A stretch of DNA of 64,000 bases from Muribaculaceae bacterium (GTDB taxonomy: Bacteria; Bacteroidota; Bacteroidia; Bacteroidales; Muribaculaceae): contig JAFQSX010000012.1 in the NCBI GenBank assembly GCA_017409345.1, positions 62,001 to 126,000 of the forward strand. The letters run 5' to 3'. Below the pieces are notes generated by a model that saw only the letters and a list, made by a program, of their open reading frames with translations, did no database searches and was not told the origin of the DNA. The translations under genes were made by a program, and so were the position numbers. Of the stretch, positions 7,901 through 15,975 are shown piece after piece. Numbering within the stretch: the first letter of the stretch is position 1; every line of letters begins with the position of its first letter.

Positions 7901-8739
7901 GTGTAATAAGTGTGAGTGAATGTTTGTGATGCATGGCGAAGGATACCATAAATCATGCCATATGAGTCTTTTTTGCCTAAAGAGAACCAATCGTTGATGC
8001 CTTTGGCATAACCGATACCTTCGATGCGGGCCACTGCCGGATTCATAATCTTGTGACGAGCAGGTTGGTAGGTGTGGAAGAAACCTTCCGACATATATCC
8101 CGGCACATTAAGCGACCCAAGCACTTCGTAACCACTTGCGCCGGCAAGGAGGTGTGGGCTATCGGCATAGTTAGTCCACATTTGGTGAGGGTTTTCAATA
8201 AGATACCAACCGGCAGCTTTGGCACTATTATATGAAGCACTAACGCGGTCGTTGTAATAGAGTGCCATATAGTTGGTGTTGGTGCCATCTATATAAGCAT
8301 TTGAGTGGATTGAGATGAAGTAGTCAAAGTCGTTGTAGTTGGCTTCGGCAGCTACCTCGGTGAGGTCGCGGTTATAGAGCTCTTGAGTGTCATCGCCATA
8401 CCAAGGGGTATTTTTTACGCGAGAGAACACGATAGGGTTTTTGAAGCTACGAGCAGCACCTATTTGGTGATGTTCGCCCGATTGGTTGAGAGTGCGGTCG
8501 AAAGGAACGCCCCATTCAATAAGTTTTTCCATGATACCAAACGCTTTCCAAAGGTTGGTGTTTGATTCGTGGAACCCAGTGGTATCTTTGAGAGCTTTGT
8601 TTACCAATGGAAGGTTTCGTGTCATCCAACAGCCGTGACCAGGATTGATATATACACGAATGTCGTTAACTGTTACGGCCATCATAGAGGTCCACGCTAT
8701 GATAGTCATCAATGTTAGAGAAAGAAATCTTTTCTTCAT
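4921..8739 (-). CDS. Secreted N-acetylmuramoyl-L-alanine amidase with duplicated propeller-like region
   Basis: A 1272-residue exported enzyme predicted to cleave the amide bond between MurNAc and the stem peptide of peptidoglycan. Order: signal peptide (1-21); zinc Amidase_3 domain (about 26-255) with candidate ligands His35 in YINPGHG, Glu58 in FHESN and His145 in ISIHSNA, and catalytic Glu218 in MSEGFFHTY; a carboxypeptidase-regulatory-like beta domain (about 290-355); then two homologous blocks of roughly 330 residues (about 455-785 and 885-1225), sharing NQGG, SSSPYRIK, SDWSDEN, ASSGQWTNG and FDPADN motifs, probably beta-propellers. The tail (YYNLQGVKVANPSNG... KASKVLVK) looks like a T9SS sorting signal, so the protein is probably surface-exposed or released. 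The TolB-like gene lies 24 bases upstream in the same direction. Substrate side chains cannot be read from sequence. Confidence 0.9.
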   Translation of the reverse strand: MKKRFLSLTLMTIIAWTSMMAVTVNDIRVYINPGHGCWMTRNLPLVNKALKDTTGFHESNTNLWKAFGIMEKLIEWGVPFDRTLNQSGEHHQIGAARSFKNPIVFSRVKNTPWYGDDTQELYNRDLTEVAAEANYNDFDYFISIHSNAYIDGTNTNYMALYYNDRVSASYNSAKAAGWYLIENPHQMWTNYADSPHLLAGASGYEVLGSLNVPGYMSEGFFHTYQPARHKIMNPAVARIEGIGYAKGINDWFSLGKKDSYGMIYGILRHASQTFTHTYYTPNSATLDRFLPINGATVKLIQNGQVLQTVTTDHFYNGAFVFDKVAPGTYTIECSHPDYATSTMSVSVEANKISYPTASISSEGINLVPVQGAYAYSHKLTKSGNDYIFSFKSTATAPKASIILTNKATNASSTYEVGAVNKGDNSITISADNIGEGEHTWAVSIANEASTAAQAYHNQGGTTESNRRGGVAIDLDTESSYFGHVYTTTGYAGGIQRYNPDLSKNGGIIHADKFSSSTSSSPYRIKVSQSKAYISDWSDENSGVYVYNPANGSLNQMFQGSRASSGQWTNGGTVVGGSTTGIAFYNAGSERRMYAFCEDYTSGKMLVRYHLGNNDTWSAAPSATFATVTNNLGHNNVEMVTCEKGVWICQNLRGTNSTEAAPAFIFMDHSGNIKFTSYSLGGLEAISQAPESGIAINNDMSRLAVANSVGNVTIYAVTWNGDTPSLSYQYSVEVPSTSDVEQIAFDPADNMLLFSRQQGLMAFTLKNPARNTVTNAPASQAINGTGETPIVPEPEPETPSANRGAFAYGFKTEPNGELYTLIYSLTDDVEGLDIVFTDIETGEVTSIDVSSIPSLLVKGECRAILEAGDLPIGKFTWGVAVHNKESIGAEVIYNQGGVTSNNRRGGATIDLDPESPYFGYVYSSVGYAEGVQAYLPDLSKSGSIILADKFSASTSSSPYRIKANSGKLYLSDWSDENAGIYVYNPANSSFAQVFQGTRASSGQWTNGSAVVGGSSTCVDFWGTGSERYMYTFCEDYSTGKKLIRYKLGTADSWNSTPTDVFDGISDYLANNNVEVAVCDKGVWVCQNYITYDNTDEIKPAFLFMGHSGNIKFNSYSLANANYMTEAPEAGIAINKDMTKLAVANDNNGNVNIYDVTWNGDTPSLKFSYEINVGHAVASSAAIEQMMFDPADNLILFSRQYGLMAYTMKNPARKTLTTAPSSQVLEILTTGIDDVIFNEEPVEYYNLQGVKVANPSNGIFIKVQGNKASKVLVK

Positions 8740-8763
8740 AATGTGGTAATTTTATGATGGTTA

Positions 8764-9645
8764 TTATTTAGAAATATTTAATACGAAAAATTCACCTTGA
8801 GGAGTAACAAACGAAATGTTGTTGGCACCTACCGATGGATACATAGCTTTAACGCTTGAAGTAGTGAGCACTTGAGTGGTGCTGCTATTGATGCGTTTTG
8901 CAATGAGTTTAGAACTTGTAGTTTTTACGCCATCGTCTTTGTGATCCATGCCCACGATAGTGTTGTTGTCATACCACACCGATGCACGCAAAACACCTTG
9001 TGCAACTGGGTTGCTACCATCGATGTTGCACACAAAGCAACCTTCACCTACCACGAAGTAGAGGATTTTTTTGCCGTCGGGTGAAACTTGTGGCCACAAA
9101 TAACTTTTACCTTCAACACCTTGAGGAGCCACGAGAGTAGTGATGCCGTTTTGAGTAATATACATGCTGCCACGATTAATTGAAGCGACAGGACGAGTTG
9201 CTTCACCAACAAATGTGCCTGCATTAGCTTTCAATGCTTTGGCTGCGTCGGTAGCAAAAACGCGAGTGTCGCGAGTAGTGGGCGAAACCACTTTTGTTGC
9301 ACCTGTTGAGATGTTTACACTCTTGAGGGTAGTGTAGCGACGCTTATCAGTACCATAGTTACTTTCACGGAAAATAACGGTGTTGTTGTCACCCGAAATT
9401 TTTAGGTCAAAACCGTTACCAGTGTCGCTGATGCGAGTGAGTTTGTTTGTCGAAAGGTCAATCTTGTCAAGACCCATACTACTTTGATGAGAGATAACTG
9501 CCCATTTGCCATCGGGGCTGAGTTGAGCTGTGCTCACTTTTACTCCTGCAGGAATAGCTACCTTGGTGGTACTCTTCACGCTGAGGATTTGAGCATTCAT
9601 GCCTAAACTAACTAAAAGAGTTAGGCCGAGAAGAATTTTTTTCAT
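8764..9645 (-). CDS. TolB-like/PD40 beta-propeller periplasmic protein
   Basis: A 293-residue protein with a signal peptide (MKKILLGLTLLVSLGMNA). Repeated short blades carry the PD40 signature (LSPDGKWAVIS near residue 45, VSPDGKKILYF near 188), as in TolB and WD40-like propellers. No catalytic motif is visible, so a binding or scaffolding role is more likely than an enzymatic one. It sits 24 bases upstream of the amidase gene, which itself carries two propeller-like blocks, and the two are probably one operon. A link to cell-wall remodelling is inferred only from this neighbour. It is too short to be TolB itself, and no other tol-pal gene is nearby. Confidence 0.75.
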   Translation of the reverse strand: MKKILLGLTLLVSLGMNAQILSVKSTTKVAIPAGVKVSTAQLSPDGKWAVISHQSSMGLDKIDLSTNKLTRISDTGNGFDLKISGDNNTVIFRESNYGTDKRRYTTLKSVNISTGATKVVSPTTRDTRVFATDAAKALKANAGTFVGEATRPVASINRGSMYITQNGITTLVAPQGVEGKSYLWPQVSPDGKKILYFVVGEGCFVCNIDGSNPVAQGVLRASVWYDNNTIVGMDHKDDGVKTTSSKLIAKRINSSTTQVLTTSSVKAMYPSVGANNISFVTPQGEFFVLNISK

Positions 9646-9844
9646 TTAGGTTGTATTTAAAGTTAATATTTAGCAAATATTGCTCATTGATAGGATTTTG
9701 ATTGGTCAATATTACTATCAATAAAGTATAATCAACAAAATTAATAAAATTTTGATATAAATGAGGTTTAAAAAATCATTTTTTAAAGCCGAAAACTCGA
9801 TTAAATAGAGGTTTTGGTGAGAAAAAAGATTACAAATAGAAAAA

Positions 9845-9864
9845 ACGAGCCGATGAGGGCTCGT
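9845..9864 (-). terminator. Terminator of the TPM/LemA operon
   Basis: A 7-bp stem ACGAGCC/GGGCTCGT with a 6-base loop, followed by TTTTT on the minus strand, 65 bases beyond the lemA stop. Confidence 0.75.
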
Positions 9865-9929
9865 TAATGTATAGATATATAGCAAAAGCTATAGGGCTAT
9901 ATTATTGCCAAATTAAATAATCATTTAAT

Positions 9930-10511
9930 TTAGAATTTCACTTCTGGAGCTTTGTTTGCACCTTCTTCAGCTTCAAAATATGGGCGTTTTTCAAAGCCGA
10001 ACATACCTGCAATAATAGAACGAGGGAAAGAGCGAATGGCTGAGTTGTAAGTACGAGCAATTTCGTTAAAATTGCGACGCTCTACACTGATGCGGTTTTC
10101 TGTACCTTCCAATTGTGCTTGAAGTTCCTTGAAGTTTTCGTTGGCCTTTAATTCAGGATAAGACTCTGTAATAGCTAATAAGCGACCGAGTGTAGCACCC
10201 ACTTCACCTTGAGCTTTTTGATATTCTTGTAATTTTTCAGGAGTCAAATTCTCTGGATCAACAGTTACTTGAGTTGCTTTTGAACGAGCAGAAACAACAG
10301 CTTCAAAGGTTTCTTTTTCATGAGAAGCATAACCCTTCACGACATTTACTAAGTTAGGAATTAGGTCGACACGCCTTTGATATTGGTTTTCTACATTACT
10401 CCATGCCGAGCTGACTTCTTCATCCATTTTTACCATACCATTGTATGAACTGATTAACCAAATTGCAATAGCACCAATTACTACAATTAATCCAATTGTT
10501 GATTTCTTCAT
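9930..10511 (-). CDS. lemA: LemA family protein
   Basis: A 193-residue protein with one N-terminal membrane segment (about 5-22) and a LemA four-helix domain facing out of the cytoplasm. Characteristic stretches are EVSSAWSNVENQYQRRVDLI, PNLVNVVKGYASHE and the C-terminal RRNFNEIARTYNSAIRSFP followed by FGFEKRPYFEAEE. LemA proteins are widespread; their exact role is unsettled, with links to membrane or envelope maintenance. The TPM-domain gene is 37 bases upstream in the same direction, a pairing repeated in many genomes, and a shared terminator follows. Identification of the family is secure. Confidence 0.95.
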   Translation of the reverse strand: MKKSTIGLIVVIGAIAIWLISSYNGMVKMDEEVSSAWSNVENQYQRRVDLIPNLVNVVKGYASHEKETFEAVVSARSKATQVTVDPENLTPEKLQEYQKAQGEVGATLGRLLAITESYPELKANENFKELQAQLEGTENRISVERRNFNEIARTYNSAIRSFPRSIIAGMFGFEKRPYFEAEEGANKAPEVKF

Positions 10512-10548
10512 CTTGTTATAGTTTGAGAGTTAATAATATTGTTTTATA

Positions 10549-11448
10549 TTAGAATCTACTACCGGCTCCACCTCCACCGAAACTTCCTCCACCGAAACTT
10601 CCACCACGAGGTGTGTGATTATTGCTTGACCTGCGGGGTGTAACCCTGCCAGATGTATTATTAAAGCCATCGTCTTTTGGGAAGTTGATTTTTTCTTCTT
10701 TCTCAAAAGTATGTCCGCAATCTTGGCAAGTATAGATTTTTTTCACCACTTCATAATCCTTTGTTTTTGATAGAGTATTGGATTTAGTCATTGTAGTATT
10801 TCTTTTTTTGCATTGAGGACAACGTGGCTTAGAAGGTTTGAAGACTCTATATAGAATAAAAAATATGGGGGACAAAAATAATAATCCCATAATAATAAAT
10901 CCCAAGTCATCTTCACTTTCTTCTTGCAATTCGTTGGTCATCGAGCCATTTAAATAGCCATTTAGTGCACGAATACCTTCTATCATACCAGTGTCCCAAT
11001 CGCTCTTGCCCAGATGTTGTACCATATATTTATTTTGGATTCGTTTGCAGATGGCATCAGGCAACACTCCTTCCAATCCATAACCGGTGGCAAATTGCAC
11101 GCATCGTTCTTCGGTTGAAAGAAGAACTACCAACCCGTTGTCGCGTCCTTTTTGTCCTACACCCTTTTCCTTACCCAAACGATGGGCGAAATCAAAGCAA
11201 TCACCTCCTTCAATGCCAGTTACAACAACAATCATTGTTTGAATGCCAGTTTTTTCTTCCAAAGCATACAAAATGGAATCTATCGCTGCTACGGTGGAAT
11301 CAGAAAGAATATTGTCGGGATTGCTGACATAGCGCGTTTTGTCCTCTAAATGTACCATCGGTATTTCTTGGATGGTGTAATCTTTTGCATGGAGATTCAA
11401 ACCTCCCCATAGCATAAAACATATAATTATTGTTAGTATTCTATTCAT
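10549..11448 (-). CDS. TPM-domain (YgcG-type) membrane protein with zinc ribbon
   Basis: A 299-residue protein: signal peptide (1-21), TPM domain (about 40-170; VSNPDNILSD, TMIVVVTGIEG, GRDNGLVVLLS, GYGLEGVLPD), one membrane helix (about 182-203), a cytoplasmic zinc ribbon with CPQC (210-213) and CQDC (241-244), and a glycine/serine-rich tail ending GGGGAGSRF. The TPM fold occurs in the plant thylakoid protein TLP18.3, for which phosphatase activity has been reported, and in bacterial YgcG; the function of the bacterial members is unclear. It is first in a two-gene operon with lemA. The zinc ribbon between helix and Gly-rich tail is an addition that I do not regard as universal in the family. 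Confidence 0.88.
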   Translation of the reverse strand: MNRILTIIICFMLWGGLNLHAKDYTIQEIPMVHLEDKTRYVSNPDNILSDSTVAAIDSILYALEEKTGIQTMIVVVTGIEGGDCFDFAHRLGKEKGVGQKGRDNGLVVLLSTEERCVQFATGYGLEGVLPDAICKRIQNKYMVQHLGKSDWDTGMIEGIRALNGYLNGSMTNELQEESEDDLGFIIMGLLFLSPIFFILYRVFKPSKPRCPQCKKRNTTMTKSNTLSKTKDYEVVKKIYTCQDCGHTFEKEEKINFPKDDGFNNTSGRVTPRRSSNNHTPRGGSFGGGSFGGGGAGSRF

Positions 11449-11599
11449 ACCTGAATATGTTTATGATTATATTGTATAGAATTAACTATCAATTGCAAAA
11501 TTAAAAAAAAAATTAAAAAGCACACATTTGGGAGATAAAAAAACAATTTTTTTTAGAGGACTTTTATTATCCTATAATATAGTAGGTAATAATAAACAA

Positions 11600-11623
11600 G
11601 TTGGCACAATTTCTTGTGCCAAC
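11600..11623 (-). terminator. Terminator after the serpin gene
   Basis: A perfect 10-bp stem (GTTGGCACAA/TTGTGCCAAC) with a 4-base loop and TTGTTTATT following on the minus strand. Confidence 0.8.
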
Positions 11624-11651
11624 AAAGTTGTAGTTTCTATAAATTAAATGG

Positions 11652-12875
11652 TTATAACTTTTCTACTTTGCCAATAAATAGAATTGCACCAGTGCTTTGT
11701 TCTGTCAATGCAAAAATAAATGGGTGGTCGAGGATAAATGAAGGTATGCTTATAGGAGCGGCATCTCCTATTAACACGCCCGAAACCGAAGCGGCAGTCG
11801 CTCCTTCTTCGTCGATTTTGAAATAGTTGCTTTGAAAAGCATCTGTTATGCATAAGTCCTCTGTAGTAGATAAATTTGAGAAATCAGCATAAAGACTAAA
11901 AGCCCTATCTATCCCCATTTGTTGATATATGGGCATCATATCGAGGCGATTTTTCATTGTGAATTTGGGGATTTTTATTGTTGTTTTGCCACTATGATAA
12001 TTATTCTTAATCGATTCCCACCCTATTGTTTTAATTTCATTTATACAATCGTCAAATGTTTTGTCCTTATTTGGCAGTAAAAATCGGGCAGCATAAGCAC
12101 CATTTCCGAACTCGAGACCTGCCATTGTGAAAGTTTCGGCAGTTACGTATTCTATTTTCTTTCTACCGGTCATATAATAAACGGTGGGAAGACTATTGTC
12201 GATTGAATAAAAGAACCCTCTTTCAGTATCTTTTTTGTCAAATTTATCAGCCCATTCACCTTTGAAATAAAGGGCATTAAGCAATACCGCTGCCGTTGAG
12301 GGAGTAATACTTCCCTGAGGTATAAGGTCGTTGATGTAACCATGTGTTTTGTCGGAACACCAATCATTTATGTCATCTTCGGCATTTGTGCCTAATTGAA
12401 AAACATCGGCATTGTAACTTGTTTTCATGCTTGAGATAAATGACTCAAGAATGTTATATCTTTTGTTATGCCATAGTGAATTAGCGATTGATACCTCTGT
12501 TTTGGAATCAAGAAGCATGAGTTGGTTTGAGAGCTTCTGCATATAACTGTTTACATCATCATTATTACAATTCTCAAACCCAAATGCTTGATAAATCTCA
12601 TCGCGAGTGGCACCATTGGCGCCCTCAGCCGTCATGCACATTGCAAATGAAGCGCTCAATGGCGATACTATTGTGTTGCCACTTTCGGCATTTACATAGT
12701 CAAACATATTCCAAGCAAACATATTATTTTGCTTAGCTACAGCTAACTCTCCGCCAGTGAGATTAATGAATTTTAATTCTGATTTTTCACCATTAGGTTC
12801 GTCATTTTCATCACAACCTATCAAAATGAAACTTGTCAGTGCCAGCATTAATGCTGAAAATAATCTTACGTTCAT
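11652..12875 (-). CDS. Serpin-family serine protease inhibitor, lipoprotein
   Basis: A 407-residue suicide protease inhibitor anchored by lipid: the lipobox FILIGC places the modified cysteine at 21. The serpin domain spans residues 40-407. Family marks include NTIVSPLSASFAMCMTAEGA, the NALYFKGEWADKF strand, and the C-terminal DHPFIFALTEQSTGAILFIG. The reactive loop starts with the hinge DEEGATAAS (about 355-363); counting from the hinge glycine as P15 puts the scissile bond near Ala372-Ala373, which would suit elastase-like targets, with an uncertainty of about one residue. An intact small-residue hinge means it can probably inhibit rather than act as a non-inhibitory serpin. A TATCTTTC box upstream is a likely own promoter. 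In gut bacteria such proteins may protect against host or competitor proteases. Confidence 0.93.
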   Translation of the reverse strand: MNVRLFSALMLALTSFILIGCDENDEPNGEKSELKFINLTGGELAVAKQNNMFAWNMFDYVNAESGNTIVSPLSASFAMCMTAEGANGATRDEIYQAFGFENCNNDDVNSYMQKLSNQLMLLDSKTEVSIANSLWHNKRYNILESFISSMKTSYNADVFQLGTNAEDDINDWCSDKTHGYINDLIPQGSITPSTAAVLLNALYFKGEWADKFDKKDTERGFFYSIDNSLPTVYYMTGRKKIEYVTAETFTMAGLEFGNGAYAARFLLPNKDKTFDDCINEIKTIGWESIKNNYHSGKTTIKIPKFTMKNRLDMMPIYQQMGIDRAFSLYADFSNLSTTEDLCITDAFQSNYFKIDEEGATAASVSGVLIGDAAPISIPSFILDHPFIFALTEQSTGAILFIGKVEKL

Positions 12876-12952
12876 AATAGTAATAATTTTTAATTCAATA
12901 AAACTTTTTCTATATGAAAGATACGAAAGAAATTAAAATACTGCATAGCAAT

Positions 12953-14668
12953 TTACCAATTAACTCTAATACCAATAGGAAGCGAAATTGATATGGGGTG
13001 TTTTGTGCGATATGTTTCGATATCACTGCCGTTGGGTATGTAATAATAGATATTAGGCTCGGTAAATAACCCAATGTTAGGGGTGAATTTGTATTGTAAC
13101 CCTATGCCTAATCCGACTGACCATTGTAGTGGTGCATCAATATGTTGAGATTTGTGGTATAAATTAGATTTGTATAGAATATAATCGGTTTCTTGTTTTG
13201 CTTGAATAGGTATATCCATCATAATCCCTGCCGAAGAATATATTCCCCAGTGAGATGTTTCAATCCAATTAAATGAGAGTTTTAATGGGATACCCAAGTA
13301 GTGAATGTCTTGATAACAGATGAGTCCGGCATTTTCTTTTCCTGTGATAAGTTCAGAGGATAATTTGCTATAACTTAATCCACTCTCAATGTCGAATCGT
13401 TGACTTATGCGTCGGCTTATGGAAACAGAAGCCGTGAATGGGAAATGGTGATTTTGTGAGCGAGAGATTGTTCGTAAGCCTTGAGAGATGTATTTATTGG
13501 CAATTCGAGTAATAGCATCTTTCTCTGCTTTAGGAATATTGGCATAATTTGCATAATCTATCGCTTCTTGCCAAGTCTCTAATTCGTTGAAATCTTTTAT
13601 ATGTATTATACCATCGGGGAAAGCTCCTCCAACTGCAAGATCTTTGACATTTGAGTGAGGATAAAAAGATTTAATATTATTTGAATAGGCTAAATTTAGA
13701 TTCCACTTGGGAGCGTCTGATTTAGAAGGTCGAATTGAAAAATCAAGATTAGTTGTGTCATTGATAGCAATATATTCATTTGGGGTATGGTTGGGCTTAA
13801 TGCTGTCAAAGGCGACAGTGTCGATAGACGATTCTTGTTTCGCAATGAAACTTGTTGAGTCAATAGGTGTATAAATAGTTGAATCGGATACGGGAACTGA
13901 TTTCGGTGTGATATATTTGTGTTTTGCCTGAGCCCTTTTTATTATCTGATGTATTTTGGTGACAGATGGGGAGGTGACGATGGATGATGAGTCGGGTAGT
14001 TGTGCCGATTCTTTAGTCGGTTCATCGTTTTTTGAGGCAATAGTGTGGATAGTATTATTTGTGTTACGTTGCTTCGATATAAAATATATTATAGGAGCAG
14101 TTATGATAACCAATAATGCTACCAAATATTTTGATAGGTGTTGTCGTAACAGCCTTTTTGCCCTTGCTAATTGAGAAGCCGAGGAGCGTGCTGCAATGCC
14201 AAGAATGTCAGCAATTTCGTTATGGGACATGCCTTGTAATACCGACATTTTGAAAACCGACTGATAGCCTTTGGGAAGTTGCTCGATTGCGAATAAGATA
14301 TCTTTGATATCGAGGGGTGTTTTTTGTTCTGATTCAAAAGGGTGGGAGTCGTAATTATTGGGTATTTCTTTCTCGTTGAGATCTGATAGTGGAATTATGT
14401 TGTATTTCTCATTTTGTTCAAGATATCGAAAGGATATATTTGATACTATTGTTGAGAGCCATTTTTCAAATCGTTTTGGATTTTGGAGTTGATTTAATTT
14501 AGAAAATGCCAAAATAAAGGCATCGTGAGTTAATTCCTCGGCAATCATGCGGTTGCCAACAATTTTAACACATATATTCATCATCTTATGAGAATATGTG
14601 TTGTAAAGATGACAAAGTGCGTTTTCATCACCTTTTTCCCCTCGGTTTATTAACTCTTCAATTTCCAT
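12953..14668 (-). CDS. ECF sigma factor fused to a membrane anchor and outer-membrane beta-barrel domain
   Basis: One uninterrupted frame of 571 residues from the ATG at 14668 (576 from an alternative ATG at 14683; positions here use the longer form). Residues 12-90 are sigma region 2 (AIEELTHDAF-like AEELTHDAFILAF, FEKWLSTIVSN), 125-183 region 4 (LPKGYQSVFKMSVLQGMSHN, EIADILGIAARSS helix-turn-helix). A membrane helix follows (about 186-203, YLVALLVIITAPIIYFI), then a Ser/Thr/Pro-rich linker (205-325) and a beta-rich domain (326-576) with alternating hydrophobic strands, ending in aromatic-rich GIRVNW, like PorT/OMP_b-brl barrels. Topology would be cytoplasmic sigma domain, periplasmic linker, outer-membrane barrel. 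In most Bacteroidetes these parts are separate proteins, so the fusion suggests a tethered sigma factor, perhaps freed by proteolysis. The serpin gene follows 77 bases downstream. Confidence 0.85.
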   Translation of the reverse strand: MEIEELINRGEKGDENALCHLYNTYSHKMMNICVKIVGNRMIAEELTHDAFILAFSKLNQLQNPKRFEKWLSTIVSNISFRYLEQNEKYNIIPLSDLNEKEIPNNYDSHPFESEQKTPLDIKDILFAIEQLPKGYQSVFKMSVLQGMSHNEIADILGIAARSSASQLARAKRLLRQHLSKYLVALLVIITAPIIYFISKQRNTNNTIHTIASKNDEPTKESAQLPDSSSIVTSPSVTKIHQIIKRAQAKHKYITPKSVPVSDSTIYTPIDSTSFIAKQESSIDTVAFDSIKPNHTPNEYIAINDTTNLDFSIRPSKSDAPKWNLNLAYSNNIKSFYPHSNVKDLAVGGAFPDGIIHIKDFNELETWQEAIDYANYANIPKAEKDAITRIANKYISQGLRTISRSQNHHFPFTASVSISRRISQRFDIESGLSYSKLSSELITGKENAGLICYQDIHYLGIPLKLSFNWIETSHWGIYSSAGIMMDIPIQAKQETDYILYKSNLYHKSQHIDAPLQWSVGLGIGLQYKFTPNIGLFTEPNIYYYIPNGSDIETYRTKHPISISLPIGIRVNW

Positions 14669-14737
14669 AAAAAATGACGTCATATAAATATGATACGACT
14701 TTGAGGAAAAGACTGCATCAAATAATGCAGAATTTAC

Positions 14738-14760
14738 AATGCATAATGCCTAATTAATGC
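14738..14760. repeat. AT-rich palindromic repeat
   Basis: AATGCATAATGCC then TAATTAATGC, a short copy of the same family that abuts stop codons elsewhere in the window. It lies between the polyprenyl synthetase and the sigma-factor fusion. Just beyond it, 14761-14782 shares an inverted GCGGAGTGYGGAATT-like stretch with 4590-4608. Confidence 0.5.
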
Positions 14761-14814
14761 GGAGTGCGGAGTGTGGAATTACGCTTTGCTACTATCAATT
14801 ATCAACTTTTCGTT

Positions 14815-15792
14815 TTATTTGTCGCGGGAAATGATGTAGTCGATGATTGCGATGAAGTAGTCGCGTGTTTGCGATTCGGGGAATTGCGATATTATTTCAA
14901 CGGCTTCATCGCGAAGGCGTTGCATTGTGTCGTAGGCGTATTCAATGCCTCCATGCTGTTTAGCATATTCGATGAGGGTGTTGATCTCATCGGTGTCGAG
15001 AATCTCTTTTTTAGAGAGCGCGAGCATTTCGTCGTGTTGAGGCAATGTATCGTTGAGCAACACGTGGAGCAAGGGGAGTGTGATTTTCCCTTCGCGAAGG
15101 TCGTTGCCTGTGGGTTTGCCTATTTTTTCGTCGTTGAAATAGTCGAAAATGTCATCTTTGATTTGGAAACACAATCCGAGTAATCGAGCCACTCGTGCAA
15201 GACATTGGGTGTCATCGTCGGAAGCCCCCACAGCAAAGGCACCCACTTCAACACATGATACGAATAGCGAAGCCGTTTTGCGATAAATCGTTTCGAAATA
15301 GGCGTCTTCGTTGAGATTGTGGAAGCGAGCATTATAAATCTGGTCAATCTCGCCAATAGAGAGCAATTTTCCAAGGTTGGTGATTGACTTGATGATTTTT
15401 ATATCGTTAGTTTCAATGGCTTGAAGTAGAGCCGATGAAAGGAAGAAGTCGCCCACAAGTACTGCGATGTGGTTGTCCCAAATGTTGTTGATCGTAGGCT
15501 GTCCGCGACGCAATTTAGTGTCGTCAACCACGTCGTCGTGAATGAGAGTGGCATTGTGAAGAAGTTCGACTGCAGTAGCGGCTGAAATTACATTTTCATT
15601 GACTTCGCCCAATAGTTTTGCACTCAAAATGACAATTATGGGGCGAATTTGTTTTCCTTTTGATTTTAGATATCCTTCAATCACTTGATTCATCAACGCG
15701 TTGGGCGAAGCCAAAGTAGTTGAGATGCGATTGTTGAGCATCTGCAATTCGGGCGCAATTGATTGTTGAATTGATTGAAAAGTTGACATCAA
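14815..15792 (-). CDS. Polyprenyl (octaprenyl-type) diphosphate synthase
   Basis: A 325-residue trans-prenyltransferase that lengthens farnesyl diphosphate with isopentenyl units, probably to supply the side chain of menaquinone. Both aspartate-rich motifs that bind magnesium-diphosphate are present: LIHDDVVDD near residue 92 and FQIKDDIFDYF near 213, along with KGKQIRPIIVIL at the start of the domain. Length and motifs match IspB/HepT-like long-chain synthases; the exact chain length cannot be read with confidence. A TAATTTTG box lies about 30 bases upstream. The gene is transcribed towards the sigma-factor fusion, separated by a 130-base gap with repeats. Confidence 0.93.
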   Translation of the reverse strand: MMSTFQSIQQSIAPELQMLNNRISTTLASPNALMNQVIEGYLKSKGKQIRPIIVILSAKLLGEVNENVISAATAVELLHNATLIHDDVVDDTKLRRGQPTINNIWDNHIAVLVGDFFLSSALLQAIETNDIKIIKSITNLGKLLSIGEIDQIYNARFHNLNEDAYFETIYRKTASLFVSCVEVGAFAVGASDDDTQCLARVARLLGLCFQIKDDIFDYFNDEKIGKPTGNDLREGKITLPLLHVLLNDTLPQHDEMLALSKKEILDTDEINTLIEYAKQHGGIEYAYDTMQRLRDEAVEIISQFPESQTRDYFIAIIDYIISRDK

Positions 15793-15818
15793 AAAAGATT
15801 AAAAAGTGAAATTTCGTG

Positions 15819-15826
15819 CAAAATTA
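15819..15826 (-). promoter_or_regulatory. -7 box of the polyprenyl synthetase promoter
   Basis: TAATTTTG on the minus strand, about 27 bases before the start codon. A TTTG lies 24 bases further upstream, slightly too far for a good -33 box. Confidence 0.45.
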
Positions 15827-15975
15827 GTAAAACTTATAATATAAGCGAGGCAAAAATTGATAAAAAGGAGCGATAAAGTGAAAAAATGGTGTTTTTTTTG
15901 ATTTTTTTGGGTGTGTTGAGGTTTTTATGTGTATATTTAACGAATATTTTGAGACAAGAAAAATCAATTAGATAG

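Noticed and set aside
8764..9645. True TolB of a Tol-Pal system
   Set aside because: Too short, no TolB N-terminal domain, and no tolQ, tolR, tolA or pal nearby.
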